DNA of 64,000 bases from Aquisalinus sp. (GTDB lineage: Bacteria; Pseudomonadota; Alphaproteobacteria; Caulobacterales; Parvularculaceae): the NCBI GenBank assembly GCA_022763115.1, contig JALEGJ010000047.1:81979-145978 (forward strand). Reading direction: 5' to 3'. The first letter of the stretch is position 1; every line of letters starts with the position of its first letter. Below are positions 35,792 to 46,845 of this stretch, in pieces. The position numbers and the translations under genes were made by a program. The notes below the pieces were generated by a model. It searched no databases and had not been told where the DNA came from. It was given only the letters and a program-made list of their open reading frames with translations.

Positions 35792-37726
35792 ATGACCAGA
35801 ATTTATTCTGCTTTATTTGCAATTACTTCAATTTTCTTAGGTGGAGCATATGCGCTGCCACCGATAGAGGCATATGGCGAATTACCATTTATCAGTGATA
35901 TGTCGATCTCCCCGGATGGTGAAAAGCTTGCTTATCTTGCCAATATAGATGGTCGGGACGTGATGACGGTTTATCGACTTGGAGAAGGCCCAATAATGGC
36001 GGTAGGTACGGACGAGATCAACGCCCGTTATGTCCGCTTCGCGAACGATAAGTACGCCATACTTGGAGCCTCCGAGGCAACCAGAGTGGCGGGCTATACA
36101 GGGAGATTTGATTTCACTGCGGCCTTTTCCATAAATCTTGAAAACCGAGACTTTGTCCAATTGTTACGTCGAAACGACGATCTCTATCCGGCGCAATCCG
36201 GGCTTGGTAGAATTGTAGGGCATGTAGCTGGTGAGGATCGCGTTTTCATGCCGGCTTATATGGGAGGTGGCGGTGATCCCATTTATAGCCTTCTCAAAGT
36301 CGATCTGGATAATGGACGTGGCCGAAGCTTTGTTCGTGGGCGTGAGGCGACAATTGACTGGTTTGTGGATCAGAATGGCGATGTGCTGGCACGTGAAGAC
36401 TATAATAATCGCCGTAATGAGTATAAACTTTGGACACGTGAAGGCCGGGATTGGATTCTTTTTTACGAGGAAGAAAGTGATCTCATTCCCTTTTCAGTAG
36501 TTGGCGTCAAGCAGGATAAAACAGCTCTTATTGTCATTGATCAAAGTCGAAGTGGCTATGAGGCTATCTATGAGCTCGATTTTGAGGGTAACTTTTCATC
36601 AGAGGTCTTCGCCAAGCCGGACGCAAGCGTTGAGCGTGTCCTGACTGATCCGAACCGTATTGTTTATGGTGTTCAGTATGGCGGTTTGCGCCCCTCTTAT
36701 GAGTTTTATGATGATGATCTTACGTTGGCTATGAGACGTATCCAGAGTACTTTCGCAGACAGTTCCGTCTTCTTCGAAGGTGCAGACAAGTCGTTTCAGG
36801 TTTTACTTGTTTTTGTCACGGGTGGTGGTTCATCCGGTGAATACTATATGTATGACCGACAAAAGGATGAGTTGAACCGTGCCTTGAGTGCGCGTCCCCA
36901 GATCGGATCGGAGTTTGTCGCTCCGGCGGATGTCATAGAGTATAAAGCGAGAGATGGATTGACTATCCCGTCAATTTTGACATGGCCGTTGAACCGTACG
37001 CCTGAAGAGCGTCAGAATATGCCATTGATAGTTATACCGCATGGCGGGCCTGAATCTTATGACGGGGTAGGTTTCGACTGGTTAGCCCAATATTTTGCCA
37101 GCCGGGGCTATCTGGTGTTGCAGCCCAATTTTCGGGGGTCGGATGGTTTTGGCCGTGAGTTTCTGCTGGCAGGTCGTGGCGAATGGGGCGGCAAAATGCA
37201 GGACGATGTCACCGATGGTGTGCAGGCTTTGATACGCGGCGGATATGTCGATCCGGAACGAGTTTGTATTATCGGAGCCAGCTATGGCGGGTACTCAGCG
37301 CTGGCTGGTGGCGCCTTTACGCCCGATCTCTATAAATGCGTAGCCGCTATCGCGCCCGTAAGCGACTTGCCACGTATGCTTGATGACGAGCGCCGCGACC
37401 GGGGGCGCGATCACTGGGTCTACTCTTACTGGCAGGCTGTCATCGGTGACAGGTCAGAAGAGCGCGCCAAGCTGGATCAGATTTCACCGGCCAATCACGC
37501 TGCATCGTTCCAGGCACCTGTGCTGCTTATCCATGGACGCGACGATACAGTTGTGCCGATCCGGCAAAGCGAGATCATGGAACGTGCATTGCGTCGGGCA
37601 GACAAACAGGTAGAGTTGGTGCGCTTGCGTGGCGAGGACCATTATCTCTCGTCAAGTGAAACGCGCCTTGAGGCATTGAAGCTGCTGGATGCTTTCGTAC
37701 GGGAGCATTTAGGCCCAGCTCTTTAG
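35792..37726 (+). CDS. Exported S9-family prolyl oligopeptidase / acylaminoacyl-peptidase-like protein
   Basis: A 644-aa protein with a signal peptide (MTRIYSALFAITSIFLGGAYALPP). A beta-propeller half leads to the hydrolase half, with HGGPESYDGVGFDW as oxyanion region and the triad Ser497 (GASYGGYSAL), Asp585 (HGRDDTVVP) and His617 (GEDHYLSS). This pattern is S9C-like (dipeptidyl or acylaminoacyl peptidase). GAGGGAG stands just before the ATG. It should act in the periplasm on peptides. Together with the oligopeptidase B 4 kb upstream, it is the second S9 enzyme in the window, but in a different compartment. Confidence 0.9.
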   Translation: MTRIYSALFAITSIFLGGAYALPPIEAYGELPFISDMSISPDGEKLAYLANIDGRDVMTVYRLGEGPIMAVGTDEINARYVRFANDKYAILGASEATRVAGYTGRFDFTAAFSINLENRDFVQLLRRNDDLYPAQSGLGRIVGHVAGEDRVFMPAYMGGGGDPIYSLLKVDLDNGRGRSFVRGREATIDWFVDQNGDVLAREDYNNRRNEYKLWTREGRDWILFYEEESDLIPFSVVGVKQDKTALIVIDQSRSGYEAIYELDFEGNFSSEVFAKPDASVERVLTDPNRIVYGVQYGGLRPSYEFYDDDLTLAMRRIQSTFADSSVFFEGADKSFQVLLVFVTGGGSSGEYYMYDRQKDELNRALSARPQIGSEFVAPADVIEYKARDGLTIPSILTWPLNRTPEERQNMPLIVIPHGGPESYDGVGFDWLAQYFASRGYLVLQPNFRGSDGFGREFLLAGRGEWGGKMQDDVTDGVQALIRGGYVDPERVCIIGASYGGYSALAGGAFTPDLYKCVAAIAPVSDLPRMLDDERRDRGRDHWVYSYWQAVIGDRSEERAKLDQISPANHAASFQAPVLLIHGRDDTVVPIRQSEIMERALRRADKQVELVRLRGEDHYLSSSETRLEALKLLDAFVREHLGPAL

Positions 37727-37742
37727 TGATCTGTCCTCAAAA

Positions 37743-39638
37743 TCATGTGGTCAGGGCTGCTTCGGTTTCGCGGGCCTGGTCGAATTGGAGACGGGCGAGG
37801 CGCGCATAAAGTCCGTCCTGGGCGACGAGTTCTGTATGCGTCCCTTCCTCGACGATCCGGCCTTCGTCCATCACGATGATCCGGTCAGCAGAGAGAACTG
37901 TCGCCAATCGGTGCGCGATCACCAGTGTTGTGCGATCTCGGGAAATTTCGGCAAAGGCGCGCTGGACCGCCTGCTCGCTTTCTGCATCAAGGGCGCTGGT
38001 GGCCTCGTCCAGCAAAAGCACAGGCGCATCACGCAATATCGCCCGGGCAATGGCGATGCGCTGACGCTGGCCACCCGATAGTGTTGTGGCGCGCTCGCCA
38101 AGGTCAGTATCGTAGCCTTGTGGCAACCGTTTGATAAAATCATCTGCGTAAGCGGCTTTTGCTGCCGCAATGACTTCGTCATCGCTTGCATCAATCCGAC
38201 CATAGCGGATGTTGTCCATGGCTGAGCCGGAGAATAACGGGGTTGCTTGTTGAACAATTGCGAACTGACGTCTCAGATCTGAGGGGGACAAATCGAGATA
38301 GGGTTTAGTGTCGATACTGAGTGTGCCTGTCTGTGGATCATAAAAGCGTAACAGCAACTGGAATATCGTACTCTTTCCGGCACCCGAAGGGCCGACCAGC
38401 GCTACTGTCTCGCCCGGCGAGACCGTGAATGATACTTCTTTTAGAACCTGGTCCTGCAACCGGCTTGGGTACGCAAAACTGATACTATCAAAACGTACCT
38501 CGCCCAGCGCACGATCCAGGCGTTTTGCGCTGACAGGTGCCTTGATATCCGGCACTTCATCAAGCAATTCCATCAGGCGTTCGGTTGCACCGGCAGCGCG
38601 CAAGAACTCCGCCCAGGTCTCTGTCAGAAAACCTGCACCCGAGACGGCGAAAAAGGCGAGCATTGAAAATTGCAGGATCTCGCCGGCGCTGATATTGCCG
38701 CGCGTCACTTCGCTGGCCCCGTACCAGAAGATAAAGATCATTGCGACAAGACCACCAGAGAAAATAACTGCTGTCATGAAGCTGCGGGCGAGCAGACGGG
38801 AGCGGTTTGCTGAAAAAGTGTTTTCGGCTGTTGCACCGAAAGCAGCCCGCTCTTCTTCTTCGCGGGTGAACGCCTGAACTGTTTGAATGGCGCCAAGGCT
38901 TTCGCCAGCCCGTGCCGAGGCATCGGCCAAGCGGTCCTGACTGTCTCGCGAGAGCCGCTGGATTCGACGCCCCAGGAAGATTGCTGGCAGCACAACAAGC
39001 GGCCCGATGGCAATAACCATCAGCGTCAACTTCCAGCTGACCAGTAGCATCAGAATGAGGGCACCGATTGTGGTCGCAATGGAACGCAGCGCAAATGAGA
39101 TAGAGGACCCGATCACTGTTTCGATCAGCGTCGTATCTGTCGTGAGGCGCGACAGAACCTCGCCTGTACGGATGCGCTCATAGAATGTCGGGCTGAGCGA
39201 AAGCAGGTGGTCGTAGACGGCACGGCGCAGGTCCGTGATGACGCGCTGCCCGAGTACACTAACATGATAGAAACGCAGGGCGCTGGTAATCCCTACCAGT
39301 ACAGCAAGAATCACGGCCAGCCTGAAATAGGAACTGATAGATGCGGGATCACCGAGCGCAAAATTATCGCAATAGGCAAGGGCCGCAGCATTGTCGCCAA
39401 ACCCGCAATCAACCAGCAAGCGCGCTGCTGACGGGAGGGCTAGACTCAAAAAGGCAGCAACAACAAGAAAAAACAAAAATATGGCAATTCTGCCGGGATA
39501 ACGCGCAACAAAGGGCCATAACCGACTTAGTGGCTTGAGCGAGTTGGATTTGTCGCGATGCTCCTTGTCGCGGTTCAGCTCTGCCATGAAACCCTCACCA
39601 GCGCCGCGCGCGGATGTTACCTGTGCTGTATCTGTCAT
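37743..39638 (-). CDS. MsbA-like ABC exporter (fused permease and ATPase)
   Basis: A 631-aa half-transporter that should work as a homodimer. A cytoplasmic N-terminal tail of about 45 residues leads to six membrane helices (about 50-335). The nucleotide-binding domain follows, with Walker A GPSGAGKST, signature LSGGQRQRIAIARAIL, Walker B VLLLDEATSALD and H-loop IAHRLATV, all intact. Sequences of this kind are often annotated as lipid A or multidrug exporters; the substrate is not deducible. GAGGAG stands nine bases before the ATG at 39638. It converges on the S9 peptidase with 16 bases between stops. Confidence 0.92.
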   Translation of the reverse strand: MTDTAQVTSARGAGEGFMAELNRDKEHRDKSNSLKPLSRLWPFVARYPGRIAIFLFFLVVAAFLSLALPSAARLLVDCGFGDNAAALAYCDNFALGDPASISSYFRLAVILAVLVGITSALRFYHVSVLGQRVITDLRRAVYDHLLSLSPTFYERIRTGEVLSRLTTDTTLIETVIGSSISFALRSIATTIGALILMLLVSWKLTLMVIAIGPLVVLPAIFLGRRIQRLSRDSQDRLADASARAGESLGAIQTVQAFTREEEERAAFGATAENTFSANRSRLLARSFMTAVIFSGGLVAMIFIFWYGASEVTRGNISAGEILQFSMLAFFAVSGAGFLTETWAEFLRAAGATERLMELLDEVPDIKAPVSAKRLDRALGEVRFDSISFAYPSRLQDQVLKEVSFTVSPGETVALVGPSGAGKSTIFQLLLRFYDPQTGTLSIDTKPYLDLSPSDLRRQFAIVQQATPLFSGSAMDNIRYGRIDASDDEVIAAAKAAYADDFIKRLPQGYDTDLGERATTLSGGQRQRIAIARAILRDAPVLLLDEATSALDAESEQAVQRAFAEISRDRTTLVIAHRLATVLSADRIIVMDEGRIVEEGTHTELVAQDGLYARLARLQFDQARETEAALTT

Positions 39639-40108
39639 CTGTCACGTCTCCTCTTGCGCGCTTACACCGGAAACAGTGCGGAGGCATAGTCTGCATTGGC
39701 AGGTGGCCGATGGGACGTAGCAGGATCTGCTAGGTTTCGGATAAAGTTTCATCCCCCCTTCCCCGGGAAGATGAGAAATCATTGTCGTCATCTGTCAGCA
39801 GCGCCCAAGTTTTCAGAGGGTTATTCGCGCGCCATACAGAGAACAGGTACCAGAATGTCAAAGAGCCGTCATTTTGAACCAAAACGACAACCTGAAACCG
39901 GAAGGCTTCAGGCAAGACAAACATAGATCAAAAAATGAACAATGTCAATTGTAAATTTGCCTGTTTCCGCACTAAGCTCCGGTTTTTGAACTGTTTTAGC
40001 TAGCTGCCAGGTTCCTTACTAATCCGTCATGGGCACCAAATTTTCTTGCCACTTTTTGTCCGTGCCTGCATTGTCAGGCAATAATGGGTAAAAACCAGGG
40101 GTACTTAC
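39639..40108. other. 470-bp gene-free region between two divergent genes
   Basis: It holds the ABC exporter promoter on one side and the metalloprotease promoter on the other. No coding frame with family features and no RNA gene was recognised. Near its right end a TGCCTG/CAGGCA hairpin (40063-40080) overlaps the proposed metalloprotease promoter. Confidence 0.5.
40056..40085 (+). promoter_or_regulatory. Candidate promoter of the metalloprotease gene
   Basis: TTGTCC (40056-40061), 18-base spacer, AATAAT (40080-40085). Transcription would start near 40092, just before the AGGGG ribosome-binding site at 40097-40101. A 6-bp hairpin (TGCCTG/CAGGCA) lies in the spacer and could be an operator. 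The -35 box is weak. Confidence 0.4.
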
Positions 40109-42697
40109 ATGCGCATTTTACGCCTTGAGCAGCTTTCGCTGTCTTCTAACCATGCCTGGATGCTGGGCATTCTGGGATCATTCTCACTTCTTCTCGTGAC
40201 AACTGCGCCAGCTCTGGCGCAGGACGATGATGAGGAAGAGGATGATACTGAAACGATTGAGGAGTTTACGGAAGATTTCGACCGGATTGACGGTATTTTT
40301 CCGCTTTATCAGGACCCGGAAGACGGGGCCTTGTATATGGAAATTTCTGATGATCAGTTGGGTCAGGAGTTCATCGTCTATTCCCATACAGAGAATGGTG
40401 TTCTTTCGGCTGGCACCTTCAAGGGCGCCTATCGCGATCAACGCATCATCAGTTTTGAGAAGCACTACAATTCGATTGAAGTTGTAGAGCGGAACACGTC
40501 TTTCTATTTCGACCCTGAAAATGAATTGTCGCGGGCTGCAGATGCAAACATCTCGGACGCGATCCTGTCGGTCGTGGATGTTGATGCTGAAAATGAAGCG
40601 ACAGAAGGCGACGATGGCACAGAGGCTCGTTATCTGGTCAAGGCTGACGGTCTCTTCCTTTCTGAAGACCTGCATCAGGTAAAGCCTTCTCCAAACCCTG
40701 AAGCGCCGCCATTCAATTTCTCTTTGGGCAGCCTGGCCAGCGACAGGACAAAGTATGACGACATTCGCAACTATCCTGAAAATATGGATGTGGTTGTGGA
40801 CTACGTATACACAAATCCGGCGCCAATAGCCTTTGGCAGCGAGGCCGTCACAGATGCGCGCTCTGTTACAATCAAGGTGCAGCATTCAATTCTGGCAATG
40901 CCCGAAGAAGGCTTTGTGCCAAGATTTGATGATTATCGCGTCGGCTATTTCCTGGATCGTGTGACGGACCTGACAGATCCTTCGTCGACGCCTTATCGCG
41001 ACCTGATCAATCGCTGGCGTCTTGAAAAGCAGGATCCTGAAGCAGAGATTTCTGATCCGGTGAAGCCGATTACGTGGTGGATCGAGAATACGACGCCTGA
41101 GGAGTATCGTGATACGATCCGTGATGCGACTCTGGCCTGGAACGAGTCTTTTGAAAAAGCCGGTTTCTCGAATGCGATTGAGGTCAAGGTTCAGCCGGAT
41201 GATGCGGACTGGGACGCTGGCGACATTCGCTATAATGTCCTGCGCTGGACATCTTCCCCCATACCTCCTTTTGGCGGCTATGGACCGAGCTTCACCAATC
41301 CGCGTACAGGCGAAATTCTGGCGGCAGACATCATGCTGGAGTACGTGTTCCTGACAAATCGCATGTTCTTTACAGATTTGTTTGAAACAACTGCTTCTGC
41401 CTCCATGTTCCCATCTCATAGCCATGACCATGAGAACTGTGAGTTCGGTCACATGCTGCAGCAAAACCTCATGTTTGCCAGCATGGCGGCCATGCGCGGT
41501 GGTTTGACCGCGACGGAGCAGAGCGAACTGGTCGATCAGGGTATTTACTATCTGATCCTGCATGAGGTCGGTCATACGCTGGGCCTCAATCATAATATGA
41601 AGGCCAGCATCATGTACGGACCAAAGGAAGTGCACGATGCGTCCATCACGAATGGCATCGTTGCGGGCTCTGTCATGGACTACCCGTCACTTAATGTAGC
41701 GCCGCTCGGCATGGAGCAGGGTGACTATACGAACACCCGCCCGGGTCCTTATGATGACTGGGCTATCATCTTCGGCTATTCACCTGAGATGGATGACCCT
41801 GCTACACGCAAGGCGCATCTTGAAAGGTCTCTTGAGCCGGGCCTTGCGTTTGGTAACGATGCTGATGATATGCGGGCATCCGGCGGTTGGGGTATCGACC
41901 CTCGCGTCATGATCGGTGACATGTCGGATGACATGATCGTCTATGGTCGTGATCGTGCGGAACTGACCCGTGACCTGATGGGGCGTCTTCTCGACAAGTT
42001 TGATGAAGAAGGCAGCAGCTATCAGGATGTCGTTTCCGGCTATCTAGTGTTGACCGGGCAGCAGTCTGCCATGGCGCGTTCTGTGTCCCGTCTGATTGGC
42101 GGCATTTATGTGGAGCGGGCAGCACGAGGTCAGGAAGGTGCCACGCAAGCCTTTACACCTGTGCCGCGTTCACGTCAGGAGGCGGCTATGGCTTATCTGG
42201 CGGACGAAGTGTTTGCGCCAGAGGCTTTCGCTGTGCCGGAAGATCTCGCTGCCATGTTGCAAAGCCAGCGTCGCGGTTTTGACTTTTTCGGAGTTACAGA
42301 AGATCCGAAAATTCACGAGCGGGCATTGGGTATCCAGCGGGATATTCTAACGCATTTGACCAGTGCGTCTGTGCTTGACCGGATGACGAACTACCAGATC
42401 TATGGTGGCGAGTATTCTGCGGCTGAAATGCTTCTCGACCTGAATGAGGCGATTTTCGGGGGCGATCTGACGGGCAATCCGAATACTTTCCGTCAGAACC
42501 TGCAGGTGCTTTACACCGGGCAACTTCTGGCGGTGCTCGAGGCTGGCGAGCACAGCAATGTCTCTCGTTCGGCTGCATTGGGTGCGATCATGGACATTAA
42601 CAGTCGCCTCGGCCTGATTGCCTTCGGGCAAAGCGCTGATGCCAAAGCACACCGCGCGCATATCCGGGCATTGGTAAACAGCGTTCTGGAGGACTAA
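40109..42697 (+). CDS. Exported zinc-dependent metalloprotease (metzincin; DUF5117/DUF4953 type)
   Basis: An 862-aa protein. A long N-terminus leads into a hydrophobic stretch (LGSFSLLLVTTAPALAQ) and then a strongly acidic segment (DDDEEEDDTETIEEFTEDF). A large domain (about 60-450) precedes the extended zinc motif HEVGHTLGLNH (485-495) and the Met-turn SVMDYPS about 45 residues on. This is the metzincin signature, and the DUF4953-type C-terminal region follows. The substrate is unknown; it may be periplasmic or secreted. AGGGG precedes the ATG. A strong hairpin terminator lies 50 bases after the stop. Confidence 0.9.
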   Translation: MRILRLEQLSLSSNHAWMLGILGSFSLLLVTTAPALAQDDDEEEDDTETIEEFTEDFDRIDGIFPLYQDPEDGALYMEISDDQLGQEFIVYSHTENGVLSAGTFKGAYRDQRIISFEKHYNSIEVVERNTSFYFDPENELSRAADANISDAILSVVDVDAENEATEGDDGTEARYLVKADGLFLSEDLHQVKPSPNPEAPPFNFSLGSLASDRTKYDDIRNYPENMDVVVDYVYTNPAPIAFGSEAVTDARSVTIKVQHSILAMPEEGFVPRFDDYRVGYFLDRVTDLTDPSSTPYRDLINRWRLEKQDPEAEISDPVKPITWWIENTTPEEYRDTIRDATLAWNESFEKAGFSNAIEVKVQPDDADWDAGDIRYNVLRWTSSPIPPFGGYGPSFTNPRTGEILAADIMLEYVFLTNRMFFTDLFETTASASMFPSHSHDHENCEFGHMLQQNLMFASMAAMRGGLTATEQSELVDQGIYYLILHEVGHTLGLNHNMKASIMYGPKEVHDASITNGIVAGSVMDYPSLNVAPLGMEQGDYTNTRPGPYDDWAIIFGYSPEMDDPATRKAHLERSLEPGLAFGNDADDMRASGGWGIDPRVMIGDMSDDMIVYGRDRAELTRDLMGRLLDKFDEEGSSYQDVVSGYLVLTGQQSAMARSVSRLIGGIYVERAARGQEGATQAFTPVPRSRQEAAMAYLADEVFAPEAFAVPEDLAAMLQSQRRGFDFFGVTEDPKIHERALGIQRDILTHLTSASVLDRMTNYQIYGGEYSAAEMLLDLNEAIFGGDLTGNPNTFRQNLQVLYTGQLLAVLEAGEHSNVSRSAALGAIMDINSRLGLIAFGQSADAKAHRAHIRALVNSVLED

Positions 42698-42746
42698 CAG
42701 GTAAGCCTGCCTTGTTGCAGCAGGGCAGGGTTCATTTCGCATTGAC

Positions 42747-42773
42747 GGCGTCATAATTTGTCATTATGACGCC
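42747..42773 (+). terminator. Intrinsic terminator of the metalloprotease gene
   Basis: Perfect 10-bp stem GGCGTCATAA (42747-42756) and TTATGACGCC (42764-42773) with a 7-base loop, followed by GCTTCTTTTC. It separates the metalloprotease gene from rplU. Confidence 0.78.
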
Positions 42774-42858
42774 GCTTCTTTTCAAAACCTGAGCAAAAGA
42801 CCCGGGAATAAAAAGGATCCGTTGAGGCGAACCAGCCTCGTAGAAAAGGAAGTCGAAT

Positions 42859-43497
42859 ATGTATGCAGTCGTGAAGACTGGCGGCAAGCAATATAAAGTT
42901 GCCGCTAATGATGTTATCAAAGTTGAAAAGCTGACAGGCGAGCCAGGCGACGTTGTCACACTTGAAGACGTTCTGATGGTTTCTGGGGACAGCGGTGTGA
43001 CCGTTGGCAGCCCGCGCGTGGATGGTGCTTCTGTTGCAGCAGAGATACTTGAGCAGGCACGTGCCAAGAAGATTGTTGTTTTCAAGAAACGCCGTCGCCA
43101 GACATATCGTCGCAAGGCCGGGCATCGCCAGCACCTGACCGTGCTGCGCGTCACTGACATTCTGACAGGCGGTGCCAAACCTGCTGCCAAGAAGAAAGCT
43201 GCGCCGAAAAAGGAGGCAGCCCCGGCTCCGGAAAAATCCGAGATCAAGGATGATGTCTCGTTGATCGGCGGCGTCGGGCCCAAGCTGAAAGAGAAGCTCG
43301 AAGGCTATGGTGTCACATCTCTCAAGCAGATTGCCGAGATGGATGCTGCCGCCATCACCAAGATGGATGAAGAGCTGGAATTGCGTGGTCGCGCCGAGCG
43401 CGAGGAATGGGTTGAGCAGGCCAAGGAATTGCTGGCTGGCAAACCGCCACGGGCAAAAGTAGATCAGGCCGCTGCGGCGAAATCTGAAGAGGAGTAA
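42859..43497 (+). CDS. rplU: 50S ribosomal protein L21 with C-terminal helix-hairpin-helix extension
   Basis: A 212-aa L21; ordinary L21 is about 103 aa. Residues 1-105 are L21 itself ([14 protein letters not shown] to LTVLRVTDI). A Lys/Ala/Pro-rich linker (about 108-135) leads to a helix-hairpin-helix-like domain (about 138-205) with [20 protein letters not shown] and [18 protein letters not shown]. Extended L21 proteins occur in alphaproteobacteria; the domain resembles the DNA/RNA-binding motif of other HhH proteins, but its role is not defined. AAAAGGAAG precedes the start. It is followed by rpmA after five bases. Confidence 0.97.
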   Translation: MYAVVKTGGKQYKVAANDVIKVEKLTGEPGDVVTLEDVLMVSGDSGVTVGSPRVDGASVAAEILEQARAKKIVVFKKRRRQTYRRKAGHRQHLTVLRVTDILTGGAKPAAKKKAAPKKEAAPAPEKSEIKDDVSLIGGVGPKLKEKLEGYGVTSLKQIAEMDAAAITKMDEELELRGRAEREEWVEQAKELLAGKPPRAKVDQAAAAKSEEE

Positions 43498-43502
43498 AGG
43501 CA

Positions 43503-43766
43503 ATGGCACACAAGAAAGCAGGCGGCTCGTCCCGTAACGGTCGCGATTCAGAAGGTCGGCGCCTGGGCGTCAAGAAATATGGTGGTGAGCTGGTTATCCC
43601 GGGCAACATTATCATTCGCCAGCGTGGCACGAAGTTCCATCCGGGTGATAATGTCGGGATGGGCAAGGACCACACGATCTTTTCCAAGGTTACCGGCAAT
43701 GTCTCATTCCGTCGCACACGCGATGACAAAAGCATTGTCAGCGTAGACCCGATTGAGGCGGAATAA
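43503..43766 (+). CDS. rpmA: 50S ribosomal protein L27
   Basis: An 87-aa protein of the large subunit, near the peptidyl-transferase centre. It opens [18 protein letters not shown], has [20 protein letters not shown], and ends [10 protein letters not shown]. There is no N-terminal extension of the cleaved firmicute type. It lies five bases after rplU in the normal rplU-rpmA order and has an intrinsic terminator 28 bases after its stop. Confidence 0.98.
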   Translation: MAHKKAGGSSRNGRDSEGRRLGVKKYGGELVIPGNIIIRQRGTKFHPGDNVGMGKDHTIFSKVTGNVSFRRTRDDKSIVSVDPIEAE

Positions 43767-43793
43767 CCTCCGTACACTTCCTTAGAGGTATTC

Positions 43794-43820
43794 AAGGAGG
43801 GCTGCGGCCCTCCTTTTTTG
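43794..43820 (+). terminator. Intrinsic terminator after rpmA
   Basis: Stem AAGGAGGGC (43794-43802) and GCCCTCCTT (43807-43815) with a 4-base loop, followed by a T-run (TTTTTTG). Confidence 0.9.
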
Positions 43821-43839
43821 TGTCAGATATGAGCCGGCA

Positions 43840-45428
<1,589 letters not shown>

Positions 45429-45504
45429 GCAAGGTGTAATGCCTCGTATCATTATTCATCTTTCGCCAAGCTCGGGATGAAGCGCCTTAGAGGCAGCGTT
45501 TAGC

Positions 45505-46479
45505 TTACACAGTCTCCGGTGAGAACTGACCATACTTCCGGAAACGTACCAGATAGACCGGCAGGATGGATTCTAGCGTCTGTGGCGTAATGCCCAGATC
45601 TTCGATGGTCCCAATTTTATCCTCGCCGGAGATGCCAACGATATTGTCAGATTTCAGCAACTCAACCTGATCGGCCGTAAGCGGCGGTGATACGAATGGC
45701 AACTTACCGATAAGCCCGCCAACATTGCCCATACCGGTGGCGACGGGGAAGGGCACAGGCACCAGCAGACGGCGACGGCCAATCACTTTCAGCATATACT
45801 GCATCAGTTCCTTGAAGCTGTAGACGCCGGGACCGCCAAGCTCATAAGTGCGGCCGTCTGTTTTATTATCTCCGAGCGCGGCGCACACGCTATCTGCCAC
45901 ATCATCAACATAAACAGGCTGGAAGCGGGTCTTGCCACCACCAATCAGCGGCAGCGCCGGAGAAAGTCGGGCCATGTCTGCGAAACGGTTGAAGAAATCA
46001 TCACGCGGCCCGAAAATGATGGACGGGCGCAGGATCGTGGCGGAGGGAAGATGCTCGCGCATGGCGGCCTCGCCCTCTGCCTTGGTCCGGGCGTATTCGC
46101 TGTTGCTTGAGGCCAAGGCCCCGATGGCTGATACATGAACAACGTTGGTGATCCCTTGCGCGGCAGCAAGAGAGGCGATCGTGCGTGCGCCCTCTGCCTG
46201 TATGGCCGGAAAGTCCTGCTTGCCATCTTCGGCAAGGATTCCAACCAGATTGACGACAGCGTCCGCGCCTTGAAGCGCATCGGCAACGGATGATGCCGTG
46301 CGCACATTCGCCTGAAACAGCTGCACCTGGCCAACCGCGCCCATGGGCCGCAGGAATTGTGCCAGATGCGGGCGGCGTACAGCAGCGCGGACGCGCCAGC
46401 CACGACTTGCCAGTTCGCGCACGACATTACGGCCAACAAAGCCGGAACCGCCAAAAACAACTGCCAGTTTACCCGTCAC
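45505..46479 (-). CDS. Complex I NDUFA9-family protein (atypical extended SDR)
   Basis: A 324-aa protein with the Rossmann motif VVFGGSGFVGRNVVREL and conserved VRAAVRRP, VVNLVGIL, VHVSAIGA, ATILRPSIIFGP and PVYVDDVADSV. It matches the NDUFA9-like NAD-dependent epimerase/dehydratase group common in alphaproteobacteria, relatives of a mitochondrial complex I accessory subunit that binds NADPH. A link to complex I in this bacterium is inferred from family only. It converges on obgE with a 76-base gap. Confidence 0.9.
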   Translation of the reverse strand: MTGKLAVVFGGSGFVGRNVVRELASRGWRVRAAVRRPHLAQFLRPMGAVGQVQLFQANVRTASSVADALQGADAVVNLVGILAEDGKQDFPAIQAEGARTIASLAAAQGITNVVHVSAIGALASSNSEYARTKAEGEAAMREHLPSATILRPSIIFGPRDDFFNRFADMARLSPALPLIGGGKTRFQPVYVDDVADSVCAALGDNKTDGRTYELGGPGVYSFKELMQYMLKVIGRRRLLVPVPFPVATGMGNVGGLIGKLPFVSPPLTADQVELLKSDNIVGISGEDKIGTIEDLGITPQTLESILPVYLVRFRKYGQFSPETV

Positions 46480-46640
46480 ATTGCATCTCCCTGAAAAACA
46501 CTATCGCCCTAGCTGAATTACCGGCCGGATTCAATCCGCTTGCTGCCCTGCGGCGTACAAATAGGCATGAGACTTGCAGGGCTTCCAGCAGATCTACATG
46601 ACAGACTCCAGGCTTCTTGCACGGCCATCCGGTCATTTCC

Positions 46641-46674
46641 AAAACCCTTCACTGCGTTGCCAGTGGAGGGTTTT
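46641..46674 (+). terminator. Strong hairpin terminator with no annotated gene before it
   Basis: Stem AAAACCCTTCACTG (46641-46654) and CAGTGGAGGGTTTT (46661-46674), 14 bp with a single T-G apposition, 6-base loop, followed on the plus strand by TTTTCTTCTT. The minus strand also ends in TTTT. No plus-strand gene lies between 45428 and this site, so it may end a small RNA. Confidence 0.7.
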
Positions 46675-46746
46675 CTTCTTCTGGGGCGTGTTTCCCGTTT
46701 GACAACCTCGCTGGCGCCGCCTAGATACGCGATCTTTCCGAAGCCT

Positions 46747-46833
46747 GCCCAGGTGGCGGAATTGGTAGACGCGCTAGCTTCAGGTGCTAGTGCCCGTATG
46801 GGCGTGGAAGTTCGAGTCTTCTCCTGGGCACCA
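46747..46833 (+). tRNA. tRNA-Leu (anticodon CAG)
   Basis: An 87-base tRNA. The acceptor stem GCCCAGG (46747-46753) pairs with CCTGGGC (46823-46829); the discriminator is A and the CCA end is encoded. The anticodon stem CTAGC/GCTAG holds the loop TTCAGGT, anticodon CAG at 46781-46783, reading CUG. The long variable arm TGCCCGTATGGGCG and the T-arm GGAAGTTCGAGTCTTC are typical of leucine tRNAs. Confidence 0.97.
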
Positions 46834-46845
46834 TCCGCTTTCGCT

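Noticed and set aside
42732-43509. Minus-strand frames opposite rplU
   Set aside because: The plus strand encodes intact L21 plus its HhH extension; the antisense frames have no domain.
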